Below, piece after piece: positions 45,692 through 57,310 of a stretch of 64,000 nt of DNA; the stretch's first letter is position 1, and every line of letters begins with the position of its first letter. The position numbers and the translations under genes are program-made. Source of the stretch: Isoetes taiwanensis (Eukaryota > Streptophyta > Lycopodiopsida > Isoetales > Isoetaceae); assembly GCA_021234155.1 (NCBI GenBank), contig JAJEKV010000041.1:6193249-6257248 (forward strand). The letters run 5' to 3'. The notes below the pieces were generated by a model that was not told the origin of the DNA, searched no databases, and saw only the letters and a program-made list of their open reading frames with translations.

Positions 45692-46348
45692 TATCTGCAA
45701 GTAGGGGTACATAGGCATATATTTGCTTGTTTATTGATGCTTCTATTTTTGAGCTTGGACTGCAGATGTATGATTTGTTTTATGTTTTAGTTGTACATAG
45801 ATTTAATTGAGTCTACATCTGCCAGTAGATGTACATGTTCTTTTTTTGGATACATGTATTCCTGTGGTTGGAGTGCATCTGTAGATGATTCATATCTATG
45901 TACCTTTGTTACATATATGTGCATTTTTTGGGCATAGGTCTATATTCTCTCTCTGGATGCTTGGGTCCATCTATGTACATTATTGTACATTAAATGTACA
46001 ATAGATGTAGGTTGAATGATGTAGGTTGCATACAGATCCTGTCTCCTATCAAAGGCTATGCAGTGGACGCTAAACTACTCCAAAAGTAAGTATCAGTTTC
46101 AGTTTCTTTTCAATGATTTGCTTATTCTCATGTTGCAACTTCTTATGTGTTGTTTATTCTCACATTGCAATTTTGCAAGTTTCATAAGCTTGTGATCAAT
46201 AACATGATGTTGGGATCTAACAGCCTAAGCCATGGCAGGAAGAATTTTGATGCCCCTATCCATCATCCCAAAGTGCCTAAAACCAATAACAGCACTCCTT
46301 GCATGTATATTGTGGCTTACATGCATGCATTCATCGATGCCGTGGTTG
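45692..46348. other. TGTACAT-rich spacer, possible short exon
   Basis: Many TGTACAT and TACATCTG motifs occur between 45700 and 46030; similar text precedes LTR A at 19600-19722, as expected if both belonged to one intron before the gypsy inserted. A possible exon 46037-46086 lies between CATACAG and GTAAGT (ILSPIKGYAVDAKLLQ), but its phase does not fit the donor at 19590. Confidence 0.4.
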
Positions 46349-46948
46349 CTGCACAACCAAGCTCCATTAGAGCATTTTGATATTGCCATTTGATCATCAC
46401 TCACATCAAAGAATCTGCAGCCAGTTGTGGACCATATCTGCAATGTCTTTGGCATAAAACTGAAGTTTGTTTATAGTCAGGAGCATTGTTGGTCTCTTCC
46501 ACACAAACATCCTACTGAACCAGACAAAGGATTGTTTGTGAAACCATTAGTTGTAGTATGGAAAGAGTATCCTGCTTACTATGGCAATACAGTCCTAATC
46601 GATGACGAAAGATACAAGGCAACTATGAATCCTGCAGGAAGCTTTATATGTCCTTTCTCTTAGACACCAGTTCTACAGGGCGATAGGTTGCTTGTCATGG
46701 AACTCATTCCCTGGCTTAGTGGTTTAACAGTTGTTGTAGATGCTACAAGTTACGTGAAAGAGCACCCAATGAGTAATGCAGCAGATGGAATATCGGAGCA
46801 GGTTGAAGGCATTTTGCTGGCTAATTATGGCAATAACTTGGCTGCTCTGCTTTCTAAGTTCAGTCAGTACGTGGAGAAGGGAATGGAGAAACTGCCAAAC
46901 TGTTATTGGCCTCTCGAATGGCCTATTGTTGGTACAAACTTTAACTGA
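46349..46948 (+). pseudogene. FCP1/NIF-type (HAD) phosphatase domain relic
   Basis: One forward frame reads LEHFDIAI-stop-SSLTSKNLQPVVDHI, FVYSQEHCWSLPHKHP, GLFVKPLVVVWKEYP and NTVLIDDERYKATMNP. It then has a TAG (46661-46663) and ends with ELIPWLSGLTVVVDATSYVKEHP. These are the successive blocks of the FCP1 homology domain (family: FDVAVWSS, EPVVD, QEHC, LFLKELSKVW, TLLIDDSPYKALLNP, DDVQKYVxxNP). The first stop, TGA at 46391-46393, sits where the family has Trp (TGG). The N-terminal DxDxT catalytic motif was not found. Functional relatives dephosphorylate Ser/Thr of protein substrates. Two stops in an otherwise continuous frame indicate a recent pseudogene. Confidence 0.75.
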
Positions 46949-48327
46949 TGTGCATATTCTCCACATGTAAATATATGACAGTCTTTTTGTGATTCAGAGT
47001 GCACATGCCCTTGGTCAGGGTTATTGGCCTGGTAAAATTCGTATCTCTTTACCTTCAATGTTTTCGTATTTCCCAAGATGCCCTTTTTATTCAACGGATA
47101 TTTTTGGCGGAACTTTTCTAAAAGAGGTACTGTAGCAAGCAGCAAATTGATCACATTCACGATGCGATTCCTCACGGTCTCGATCTAAAAGGTAAGTCCA
47201 TTCTTAGCAATCCATTCATGGCTAGCGGTATGTTTTTGGCTTAGGCATCGAATTTGCACTCTGCACCAAATTTGACCGGATCAGACAGTCGATTCCACCT
47301 GCACAAATCTTAGGCAGATCATCCATGTCCTTCACTACGAATCCTACTAGTATTTTTGTGTTGCCCGTAGGGGGCAACCCTTGATTCATCAAGGTCTTGA
47401 TCTCTCTTACCATACTTTTGTTGAGGAGGTAGAGCTATTTCTTAAGGAAGAACTTCTGTAACAGAAGCTGGTGGCAATGTTGACCTCCTTGAATTCTCTG
47501 GAACATGTTTATTGGGTTCAGCAGGCCTATGGACCTCTCCCATGCTTCTAGTTTGTACCACCATTACTTCTTCAGTCTTTACAAGTTTTTCTCTTCTTTC
47601 ATATTTGGTATAAGTTTCAGTGTCTACACGTATTTAAGTGATCTTAATTTGCTTAGTAGATGAAGGGACTAATGTGTAAAAGTCTATTAAATTGTTAAGG
47701 AAAAGAATTCTGTTGCGCCCGGATGCTCAAACCAACACGAAAAATTGCAAGTACGTTGGGTTGGGCACTAGTCCTCGTTGTCATATAGCTCTTCCTAGAA
47801 TTTGGGAAAAGGTTGACAATGTAGAAGATAAGGGAGAACGAGATGAAATGAAAATTCTGTTGACAGCAAATCATTTGGTGCATAATCTTTGGGGATAACC
47901 AATTGTACTAGATGAGGAACGAATAGGATGGAGTAGGTTGCCAGTGGCACGTGTAGTTGATGTAGCATGGACTACTGCTTTGAAGAGCACTTCTACAGCC
48001 AACTGGAAGTAACGAAAGGCATGATGCAATAGTCATTAGATATAAGCCTCCAGACCATATTTTGAAAGTACACCATGAACCATGAACCATGAACCTATGG
48101 TGTAAATATGTTGTATCTATTTGTACAGTATGAATATTTAGACCACTTTTCCATGAAAATCTGTTCATGTCTTATCTTCATATTGATAAAATGATATTCA
48201 ATGCTTATGCAATAAATTTTATTCAATTCTGATCAAATTGGGATATACAAGTTATTTCAATGTACGCTGATGTACAACAAATGTACATTGATGTATGTAA
48301 ATGTATGTTCACATCTCCAGATCTGGG
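46949..48327. other. Spacer with anonymous coding-like pieces
   Basis: Short open frames without known domains: minus 47413-47222 (MVREIKTLMNQG), minus ~47575-47445, plus 47692-47898. A TTGCCCGTAGGGGGCAA palindrome lies near 47362. No family assigned. Confidence 0.4.
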
Positions 48328-48663
48328 TTAGTCCATGACGTCTACAATTGTTGGAAGTTGTGATAGTAATGATTTATGAACATCGGGCAAATGAAATGCT
48401 GTGGTTGCCCCCTTCAGCCTGTAAGTTACTTTGTTGAATGGAAGTCTAACCCCAATCACGGATTCAGAAGGTCCCAAAATATTCTTACTAGGAAGCAGTT
48501 TATACTTGTTGTGGCAGCCTAGAATTAGTTCATAATATTGCCCTTCAATGACACTAGTACTAGTAGAGTACTCATTTCCATAGTCATCAACCGAATCTTC
48601 TTTAAATGCATGCTTTTCCCTTGTACATACTACATTACAAGAGAATGAGTACAGAGGGGCCAA

Positions 48664-50442
48664 AACAATTTGTCATATTTATATTTGACGATTGCATTGT
48701 CGGTTGATTTGACCAATAAACTCTGACCAAAAATCTGACTAATAAACTGACGAATAATCATCCGATGAATTCCCTGACGTTTACTTTGACTTATAGCTTG
48801 ACTAATGTGTTGTCTATTAATGTGACTAATAAGGTAATGAATAATCTGACGAATCATTTCTGACGATTATGCTGACTAAACAGCTGATTAAAAAACTGAC
48901 TAACTATATGACCATTTGTCTGACTAAATGTCTGACTAATTACCTCTCGCACATGTTGATGAGTAGGCTGACTAATTTTTTGACTATTATCTTAACTAAA
49001 TGGAGGGAATTGTTATGCTGACATGGCACTTTCTCTTACGTTTCCCACTTCTTCCTTTTTGCCGCCTGAGGCGCCAGTTCTTCTTCCTGCATTATTTTTT
49101 AGATCATATCAGGTAATTCCTTCAATTTCTTAAAGATTCTGAGCATTCTCCTACACATGAAATGCTTCTGACATTTTTCTTATTGTTCAAAAACTTTAGG
49201 GTATGCTTTTAATATTCTCGTTTCTCTTGTTCCTTCCTTCCTTCCTTCCTTCCTTCTTATGATTTTTGACTCCTTTCTAGAATATCTTTCATGATTTTTG
49301 TTGTTGCCAGATGTAGTATTCTATAGACGATAGATTTTACAGATGCAATAGATACAATGGCTTTATTTAAGAGGCTTAATGATGTTACCGTAGAGATGTT
49401 CCATTTCTTGGAATGTTTAACTCTTCCTTATTTCTACAGAAAAAAGTCTAGACTCAAGCAAAGAAAAAAGGCTAGATTCAAGCGCTGGCATTATGCTCTC
49501 TCAAGGACTGGTTAATCTTACTATCATGTCCAGTTAGTCCTTATCTTGCATTCTAAGTGATATTTAACAGCAGCCGCACAACATTATAAATTCGAGATCA
49601 AGGTATTTTTCATGTATTGTGCTTTTTTGCTCCTTTGCTTTCTATAATTGATTTATACTCACTTTTTACCAGAAGGATGAGTTAGCAAGCATCATAACAC
49701 AGATCAGAATTTAAAGACCTGTTATCCTAGGTAAGGTACTATTTTAGCATGAATTATTTTAGGCGAGATTAAGATTGTCTAAAGCTTATTTGAATTTTGC
49801 ATTGCGAAATAGTTTAATGTATAATTTTTGCAGTCCCATTTTCATATTGCATGTTCATGATGTTTTCTGTATGTTTTTTAATTCAGGTCATCCAATGGTT
49901 ATGTATGTTTATTTCGTTGCTTCTTTTATGACGAGGTAACTTCACTTTCTCTTCTTGCCATATGTGATGTTATGTGTGGTATAAAATCAGTTTACAGACA
50001 TTTCAATGTTTATAGATGTGATGGTATTATTCGCATTTTTGCTGTGATTTTTGCTGTTATTATGATTGCAAATGCAGACCTACAAGCAAATTTTCCTTTG
50101 TATGCTAGAATGATGTGTTGTTAAGATTTTTTAATCAATTGTGTTGTTTAATTTGTACACTCTATTAAGTTTAGAGTCTTATTAGAAGCTGTAATATCAG
50201 GGTTCAAATCCCTGTTTGGTATATAAGCATCACAATACACGTAGACCAGCAAATATGATGGCCAATATTCTAACTATTGCACTGACTAATAAAATGCAAT
50301 TTAACTGACTAATTAGATAACGATTTATCTGACTATTAAGCTATTGTCAAATAAAACTCGTCAGTACAATCGTCAGGAATAAGGGCGTGGGCAGTTATCT
50401 ATTTTATAAAAGCTCTCTGACGATTATTTTGACGTTTAGCCA
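48664..50442. mobile_element. 1.8-kb insertion with CTGACTAA-rich ends
   Basis: The left 320 bp hold about 20 copies of TGAC(T/G)AA-like motifs, mostly spaced 8-25 bp apart and in one orientation. The right 170 bp hold more (CTGACTAATAAAATG, CTGACTAATTAG), some inverted (CGTCAGG). The middle is AT-rich, with a (TTCC)n run and no ORF. It separates two parts of the transposase-like pseudogene, so it is an insertion. Ends are weakly inverted (GGCCAAAA left, GGCTAAAC right complement); no clear target duplication was found. Confidence 0.5.
49230..49256. repeat. (TTCC)n microsatellite
   Basis: About seven TTCC units. Confidence 0.9.
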
Positions 50443-51666
50443 TCATTCTCTTATAGTGAGAACATAGTATGGAACACCTTCTATATTGTCTAGTGCTGCA
50501 AATGATACAAAAACATCAGAAACTCCTATAGTGTCATCTAAACCAGGCTCGTCTTTTGCATACAACAGATCCACATCATTTTCAGCTTCCCCACGAGAGG
50601 CAACATGATCTGTGGGCTCCAAACTTTTCAGGAACCATTCACCACAATGTTGTATGTTCTCACAATTCAGCCTATCGAAGTTAATGCAAGCATTACAGAA
50701 ACACGAGAGTAGTCTGCAAAGCAACTTCGTTGGGTCATTTGGGTTTATAGTTGAGACGAAATGTATCTGCTGCGTACCAGGTAAAGTCCTGCAATTAAAT
50801 GCTTGCTGCCTATCGACATCGGTTTTTTTCAACCTCCCAAAATATCATTTCACACTCCAAGTCCTTGGTCCTTAAAACTGCACAAGTTGTTGCTGCACCT
50901 GTCACTGGCATGCCATTTTGTTTTCTTTGCTCGCTCTTAAGTCACAGCTTGGCTATACCAGCCTCTCCATCATGTGTGCCTTTCCATGACCAGATCCAAA
51001 AAAATTCCATATCACTCGAATTTTATTTTCAACATGGTATCTACAGATTCCATACCATGCCCTTGGAGATTTGAATTGAGATGCACAACCATCCGACCAC
51101 ACATAATGAAGGTTTATGTTACTGCATCCATTATTCTTAAGCCATTCCAAATGTAATTTAAAAGCATGCTGTACAAAATGAGTGCCATGCTTCCTGTCAT
51201 CTGAAACAAAGAAATCCACCATTTTTTTAAGCTTGCCTTCTTTTTTTATCATTGAAATATGGACCAAAATCGTAATCTGATTAGGATTCCAGTGCTCTGA
51301 TTGCATTTCTGTCCCTGGCTTCAATGTGTAGTTCTCTGCAAAGTCAACAACAGACAACACACTCTTATTAAGGAGTTTCTCAATACATCTTTTCAACTGT
51401 TTGCTCTACTAGTGTGCAGTAAAGTTATGATCTGTAAACTTAGCAAGCTATGTTCTTTAACAAGACAGATGGCTTTGTCATGTTGATCAACTAATCTAAG
51501 CCTTCTGGATGTACCTTTCTTGGAAGGCTCATTGACATAAGCATATGCTTGCCAATCGACATCCTGCACGAATGTTCCATCTTCCTCTTTTGGACAAATG
51601 TCTATCTTTTTCACTCCACATTCACCCTTGATATATTTTAATTTATGCCATTCATCTGTCATCATT

Positions 51667-52030
51667 TGAAAATGTAAAGGAAAACGTGAGCATCCAAGCT
51701 TTTATTAAGATGGAGAAATACAAGTAACTCCACAAGAGAGTGTTACCCAGGTCATCACCAGGGAAGGAAGGAAGGGGGGAAGAGGCTCTCACCACCCTTC
51801 CCTGGGCCTGCTACTACCCAGTCTCCATAGGACTTCCATGAGCCAAAGAGGAGGAGAACAAGTCCTTTCAAGCTATTTATAATTTTCTCCATAAATCTTG
51901 GCCATCCACTTGGCATGATCTTGGCCCTTCTTTTTGACACCTCATCAATCCTCTTGTTTTTGTTCATAACCAAATTTGTCTTCTTGCTTAACAACTAACA
52001 TGACTTAGTATGGGCCCTAGGATTCTAACA
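51667..52030 (-). repeat. Ty1/copia 3' LTR, 364 bp
   Basis: The element strand starts TGTTAGAATCC (at 52030) and ends CATTTTCA (51667). A TATAAATAG box lies at the complement of 51873-51881 and an AATAAA signal near 51700, in the order expected for U3-R-U5. It abuts the transposase-like pseudogene. The 5' LTR is not in the window, because the element is truncated at 54340. Confidence 0.7.
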
Positions 52031-53113
52031 ACAAGCACAAATAAATCTCGACCCTTGATCTCCCCAAGACCTTTAAGAGTGCAATTCTTCTATGTTGACT
52101 GGGATTTGCCAAAAATCTGGTCAATAGTACCTGACATATATAAATACTGAATCAAAGAGCTACTGCCGTTTGAGTATAACAAATGCAAGTTATCCAGCCC
52201 GAATGTGCCAATCCAAACAATTCTGGGCTATATCTGATAGGTTTAATCAACGAAATAAATAATGAGGTCAACACTTCACAAATGACTAGCAAAGTTTCCT
52301 TTACAACTCAAGTTGTTCTTTTAGCTCAAAGTTTATTCCATTAACAATCCACCTTGAATTCAATATGCAAAGTATTTTGAGAAGCCAAATTGTGGTCACT
52401 CATTCTCAAAATAATCCTAGCATATTATTCAAATCTCTACTTAGGCTATAATACTCCAAATAGGACAATGAGTATCACATATGCAAATAGTTATGAACCT
52501 TAGACTAATATTTTTACTGTAGCTCGGGTCATTGACCCAGTTACTGTAGCAATTTTGACCACGATCATACTGAACAAATTTGCTCTTCCCCTGCTTGATT
52601 CATCCGGCATGTTCCGGATAAGCATCCTCCAATATTCTCTTATGGTATATATTAAGATAGTCCGGCGGTTTAGGCCTCCCGATCTGGATCAACCTGCTAA
52701 ATGAAGACATCTTCAGTTATTGGGTTTATCCCACATGCATAAGTCTTCGAATTAGCCTGTTCTCTCGTTCAACCATTGGACTTGTTTTATTTTAACAAAC
52801 CATATAGGTAACCATTACCTAGGCAATCATTAACCTAGGCAATCATATAACACCTCATGCTTTTTGTATGCAACTTCTACCTCATGACAATCATGATGTA
52901 GTTGCATGATGCTTTCCAAATCTTCTATATGATTTCCATGTTATGAGCTTCAACAATAATTATATCAATCATCATATGCCAGCACACATAAGTACTTTCA
53001 CTGCCACTGCTTCTCATAAATGTACTACAGATTCTACTGCATTTGCAATAACTAAACTTCCACTGCCACTGCTTCTCATGGAAGTGTGATCAACTTATAA
53101 AGCTGAATTTCCA
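52031..53113 (-). other. Copia 3' noncoding region
   Basis: About 1.08 kb between the pol stop and the 3' LTR, unusually long. A purine tract (GGGGAGATCAAGGG on the element strand) lies shortly before the LTR. A ~20-bp motif (CACTGCCACTGCTTCTCAT) occurs twice, at about 52999 and 53060. No ORF recognised. Confidence 0.6.
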
Positions 53114-54340
53114 TCACTCCTCCTTCAGCTTATAAGTTTGAATATCTGTCACATTCAATTCTGTTTTAAAGCCTGCATATTTATTTTCTGCAAGGGCTTT
53201 GGTAAAGATATCAGCTATCTACTTACTTGTCTCAATATACATCATCTGGATTAGTCCTTTGTCAGCCAAATCTCGTATGAAATGTATGCTTAGTTCAATG
53301 TGTTTTGTCCTGTCATGCTGTACAGGGTTTTTAACAATTGCTATGCAGCTTTGACTATCTGTCCATATCTCTGTAGGCATAATTTGTTTATACTTTAGTT
53401 CATCTAGCAATCTTCTCAACCATACCACTTCTTTGGCTACTAATGATGTTGCTGCATACTCTGCCTCTGCTGAACTCATAGCCACAGCAGCTTGCTTTTC
53501 GCATCTCCAAGATATAACCCCTCCACCTAGGAAAATAGCATATCCTGAGGTTGATCTTCTAGTTTGCAGATCTCCTCCCCAATCTGCATCATTATAACAT
53601 TTCATAATTAGATTTTTGGATGTAAAGCAAATACCATGATCTGAAGTTCCTTTGAGGTATCTTAGAATTCTTTTGGCAGCCTCCCAGTGCTCTTTGGTTG
53701 GATTGTGGTTTCTCCTACTCAGAATATTAACTGAATATGATATGTCAAGTCGAGTACTATTTGCTAAGTACAATAAACACCCAATTAAAGCCCTGTATGG
53801 AACATTTTGCATTTGCATCATAATCTTTATCTGTCAACTCATGCATTTCAGTTAATCTGTGACCTGAAACCATGGGAATTTTTACTGCCTTTGCTTCAGT
53901 CAAGTTGAACCTTTTAAGCATGTTTTCTACATGCTTGTCTTGATGTAACCTCAACCATTTTTCTTTTCTGTTTCTGTCAACTTCTATGCCGAGAAATTTC
54001 TTCAATTCACCTAAGTCTGACATTTGGAATCCAGATCTCAAAATACTCTTGCACAAGTCCAGAATTTTTATGGAGTTTGCAATCATGATACAATCATCTA
54101 CATATAATGCAATTATATAATATTCTTCACCTTGCTTGAACCTATAAAGATTTCCATCATTTTGCAACTTCTCAAATCCCTGTTCTTGCAGAAATTGGTT
54201 CATGCTAAATACCATCCCCTTGGAGATTGTTTTAGCCCATACACAGCCCTGTTCAATTTCCAAATCATGTTCTTACCTTTTTCATAGCCTGGAGCTTGTT
54301 TCATAAATGCCTCCTCCTCAAGTGTTGCATTCAAAAAGGC
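53114..54340 (-). pseudogene. Ty1/copia reverse transcriptase and RNase H, 5'-truncated
   Basis: From 54340 down: [24 protein letters not shown] (frame change near 54210), the YVDD catalytic motif (IALYVDDCIMIA) and LGELKKFLGIEVDR. A second frame change falls near 53830. Then come VPYRALIGCLLYLANSTRLD, DADWGGDLQTRRSTSG, SSAEAEYAA, TDSQSCIAIV and RTKHIELSIHFIRD. A TAG at 53219-53221 precedes the final IADIFTKALAENKYAGFK, with the true TGA at 53114-53116. The truncation falls just after the catalytic Asp position of RT motif A, so gag, protease, integrase and the RT N-terminus are lost. Dead element. Confidence 0.9.
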
Positions 54341-54362
54341 TGTTTGTGTGAATTTGCAAATG

Positions 54363-54540
54363 CCAATGCCCCCCCTTCCGGAGCTCGGTTTCCCTATCCG
54401 ACCGATGAATCTATCGTTCAAGTAACCTGCTTCGAGCAGGTTCAAAAGAATCCAAGATCGGTCCGAGAGAACTTATCAAACCGTGAAATTATCAAACTTA
54501 TCGGTCCGAGAGTTCAAGACCCATTATTGAATACCTTTCA
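54363..54540 (+). repeat. Partial relative of the palindrome arm
   Basis: It begins CCAATGCCCCCC like the left arm at 55141 and follows it for about 150 bp (TATCCGACCG, GTTCAAGTAACCTGCTTCG, CCAAGATCGGTCCG) before diverging. It abuts the broken copia. Confidence 0.75.
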
Positions 54541-55140
54541 CATCGTTGAAAGTGTATCGATAGAGGTCTTTGAACTTAATGCGGTTTCCAGAAAATGGTA
54601 GCAGTACTCAAATCGAGATGGCATGCAGAGATAAAATGATTCTTCTGTATTGATTGCTTACACAAGTAGAGAAAAGTTGTTGAGAAGCAATGGTGAAAAC
54701 CTTGGCCAATTCTTTCGAGTTCTAAGTCGGGACAAAATTTGGTCAATGAAAGTCAAACTGCAAACAGTGATCAGAAATAAGGATTTTGAGTTGTCAATGG
54801 AGTTTTGAGAAATTCCAAAGCTGGAGTGTGCCAGAAGGAGTTGTAATATGAGGCAAGTGATCAAATTACAATTTGGACCGTATTTTTTGTGCAATGATTT
54901 GCAAAAAACATTCAAGAGCAGTCTCAGATAGCATATGATAACCTTTGGAATTTTTGGTAGAGGAGTTTGGCAAGGGATAAAATAGAGGGATCTTGCACTG
55001 ACACCCTTCCCCAAATCGAACCAGGCCAGGACTTTGCGCGGCTTTCTCACCATAGGGGAGAGGTCAAACCCCAGGAGACGGACCTCAGAAAGGTTGCTGA
55101 GGCAGCCTTTCCTGCCAGCGCTCCTCTGGGAGGGCAAATG
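54541..55140. other. Spacer of unknown origin
   Basis: A long minus frame (55137-54658) has no recognisable domain. Composition turns GC-richer after 55000. A GATAAAATAG motif near 54975 could be an LTR TATA box, but no LTR ends were found. Confidence 0.4.
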
Positions 55141-57077
55141 CCAATGCCCCCCTCACAGAGCTCGATTTCGCTATCCGACCGTTGAATTCGCCGTTCAAGT
55201 AATCTGCTTCGAGAAGGTTCAAAAAAATCCAAGATCGGTCCGCGAGAACTTATCAGACCGCGAAGCGTTCTACGGTCCACTGTGTAGAAACCCAATCGTT
55301 TTGTCGTTCGGGCAGTACAGAGGCTCCGGAATGGAGATTCACCTTCGCTATGTCGTCTGGAATGGCGAGATTACCCTAGAGACCAAGTTACACGGTCATT
55401 TTTTGCAACAAAAGGAACACGAACCCTCTACATGGCAGTATTCTACAGCCACCTCTTAGGCCAATTGACTATGAACGTATTGGACATGAGCTACTTTGGT
55501 GCTTCTTGGAGAAGGGGTGGTCTCTGCCCCCGAAACTTGGTCTCCAGGATAATGTCGACGTTTTGAGTCCATTGGCAGAGTCAATTCCACGATTCGGTGG
55601 GGAAAGTTGCCGTCAGTGGCGAGGGCCTTGAGAAAAGGACCTTTAGGGCGAACTACTTCCGAAAGGTTTTAAGGGTTCGTCTTCTAGCATCAACACCCTC
55701 CCTCTACATGATGACATTATGCAAGATCCTGGTCGAATCTGACTAGGATATGGCCTCCGAAATATAAACCCTGTGTGTTGCTAGGTTATTAAAAGGTTTA
55801 CGTTATGGAGGTCAAGTTTTAGTCGGTTGCACTTAGGAAATGGTCAAGAAGCTGCATTTGAAAACAAGAAGCAATAGGAACTGACGGAATGGGTTTTGGA
55901 TTTATCCTCCTCCCAGTGTAGCAATTAGAAGTCAAGAGCGCCTTTTGCAGTAGCAAAATTGTTTGGGATCATTCGGGGTGGCCAATAGATCCAAACTCGG
56001 TTATTTCAGTTGCCATGGCTCTGCATGCATATCTAGAAAAGGTACATCTAGCTATCCAAGAAAATGACCACGTTTTGGCTTCCGAAATGTAAACCCTACA
56101 ATAACCTAACAACCCACAGGGTTTACGTTTCGAAGGCCAAAACACGGTCGTTTTCTTAGATAACTAGGTGCACCTTTTCTAAACATGCATACAGAGCCAT
56201 GGCAACTGAAATAACAGAGTTTGGATATATTGGCCATCCCGAATGATCCCAAACAATTTTGCTAATGCAAAAGGCGCTCTTGACTTCTAATTGCTACACT
56301 GGGAGGAGGATAAATCCAAAACCCATTCCGTCAGTTCCTATTGCTTTGTGTTTTTAAATGCAGCTTCTCGACCATTTCCTAAGTGCAACCGACTACAACT
56401 CGACCTCCATAACGTAAACCCTTCAATAACCTAGCAACACACAGGGTTTATATTTCGGAGATCATATCCTAGTCAGATTCGACCAGGATCTTGCACAATG
56501 TCATCACGTAGAGGGAGGGTGCTGATGCTAGAAGATGAACTCTTAAAACCTTCCGGAAGTAGTTCGCCCTAAAGGCCCTTTCTCGAAGGCCCCTGGCCAC
56601 GGACGGGCAACTCTCCTACTCTGGAACTGTGAATTGACCCTGCCAATGGACTCAAAACGTCGACATTATCCTGGAGACCAAGTTTCGTGGGCAGAAGACC
56701 ACCCCTTCTCCAAGAAGCACCAAAGTAGCTCATGTCCAACACGTTCATAGTCAATTGGCCTAAGAGGTGGCTGTAGAATACTGCCATGTAGAGGGTTCGT
56801 GTTCCTTTCATTGCAAAAAATGATCGTGTAACTTGGTCTCTAGGGTAATCTTGCCATTCCGGATGACATGGCGAAGTTGAAACTCCATTCCGGAGCTTCT
56901 GTACTACCCGAACGACAAAACGATTGGGTTTCTACAGAGTGGACCGTAGGACGCTTTGCAGTTTGATAAGTTCTCGCGGACCGATCTTGGATTTTTTGAA
57001 CCTGCTCGAAGCAGGTTACTTGAACGGCGAATTCAACGGTCGGATAGGGAAATCGAGCTCTGCGAGGGGGGCATTGG
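55141..57077. mobile_element. 1.94-kb palindrome (foldback-type element)
   Basis: The left arm (55141-56097) and right arm (56118-57077) are inverted copies, roughly 90% identical by eye, around a 20-bp loop (56098-56117). Both outer ends begin CCAATGCCCCCCTC on their own strand. The hairpin module GTAAACCCT...AGGTTTACG occurs three times: at the centre and once in each arm (near 55766 and 56418), where the surrounding sequence is itself weakly palindromic. Short open frames in the arms are equivalent (YPTVEFAVQV, NPIVLSFGQY). No transposase; no clear target duplication. Confidence 0.85.
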
Positions 57078-57308
57078 CCTAGGCGGCCTAAGTGGCATGT
57101 TGGAAGCCACCTTGGCGTGTTGGAGTCCGCGTGGCATGTTTGAGCCACCTTGGCATGTTTGACCCTAGGTGGCATGTTGGAGCCCACGTGGCATGTTTGA
57201 GCCATCTTAACATGTTTGACATAGGTGGCATGTTTGAGCCACCTTCGCATGTTGAAGCCTAGGTTGCATGTTGGATCCCACGTAGCATGTTTGAGCCATC
57301 TTGGCATG
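57078..57308 (+). repeat. GGCATGTTTGAGCC minisatellite
   Basis: About ten to eleven imperfect 20-22-bp units of the type GGCATGTTTGAGCCACCTT, with a hint of a three-unit higher-order period (unit ends CACGT, CACCTT, CCTAGGT alternate). It directly abuts the palindrome. Confidence 0.85.
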
Positions 57309-57310
57309 AT

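Larger units (their letters stand above)
48328..51665 (-). pseudogene. Transposase-like protein (SDG...HGK type), split by an insertion
   Basis: From 51665 down: an N-terminal part (MMTDEWHKLKY), a frame change near 51395, then VVDFAENYTLKPGTEMQSEH, HYVWSDGCASQFKSPRAW and IWNFFGSGHGK. A frameshift just after HGK follows, beyond which another frame reads THDGEAGIAKL. A C-terminal frame (50832-50443) ends PYYVLTIRE. After the insertion (48664-50442) a final piece 48663-48328 holds DDYGNEYSTSTSVIEGQYYE and FHLPDVHKS. The blocks DFAENY, SDG.ASQ(F/Y)K and HGK..DG recall an uncharacterised family of animal and plant proteins that looks like an RNase H-fold transposase. The superfamily is not certain. 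Frameshifts, stops and the insertion make it a pseudogene. Its 5' side abuts a copia LTR. Confidence 0.6.

Noticed and set aside
46037-46086. Exon continuing the coiled-coil/RING-like gene from the donor at 19590
   Set aside because: Splice-site text is good, but joining in the required phase gives an early stop.
48664-48990. CRISPR-like array
   Set aside because: The motif copies are short, irregularly spaced and degenerate, with no unique spacers of constant length; the context is eukaryotic.
54658-55137. 159-codon minus frame
   Set aside because: No recognisable motif, spans a composition change, and sits among repeats; treated as chance.
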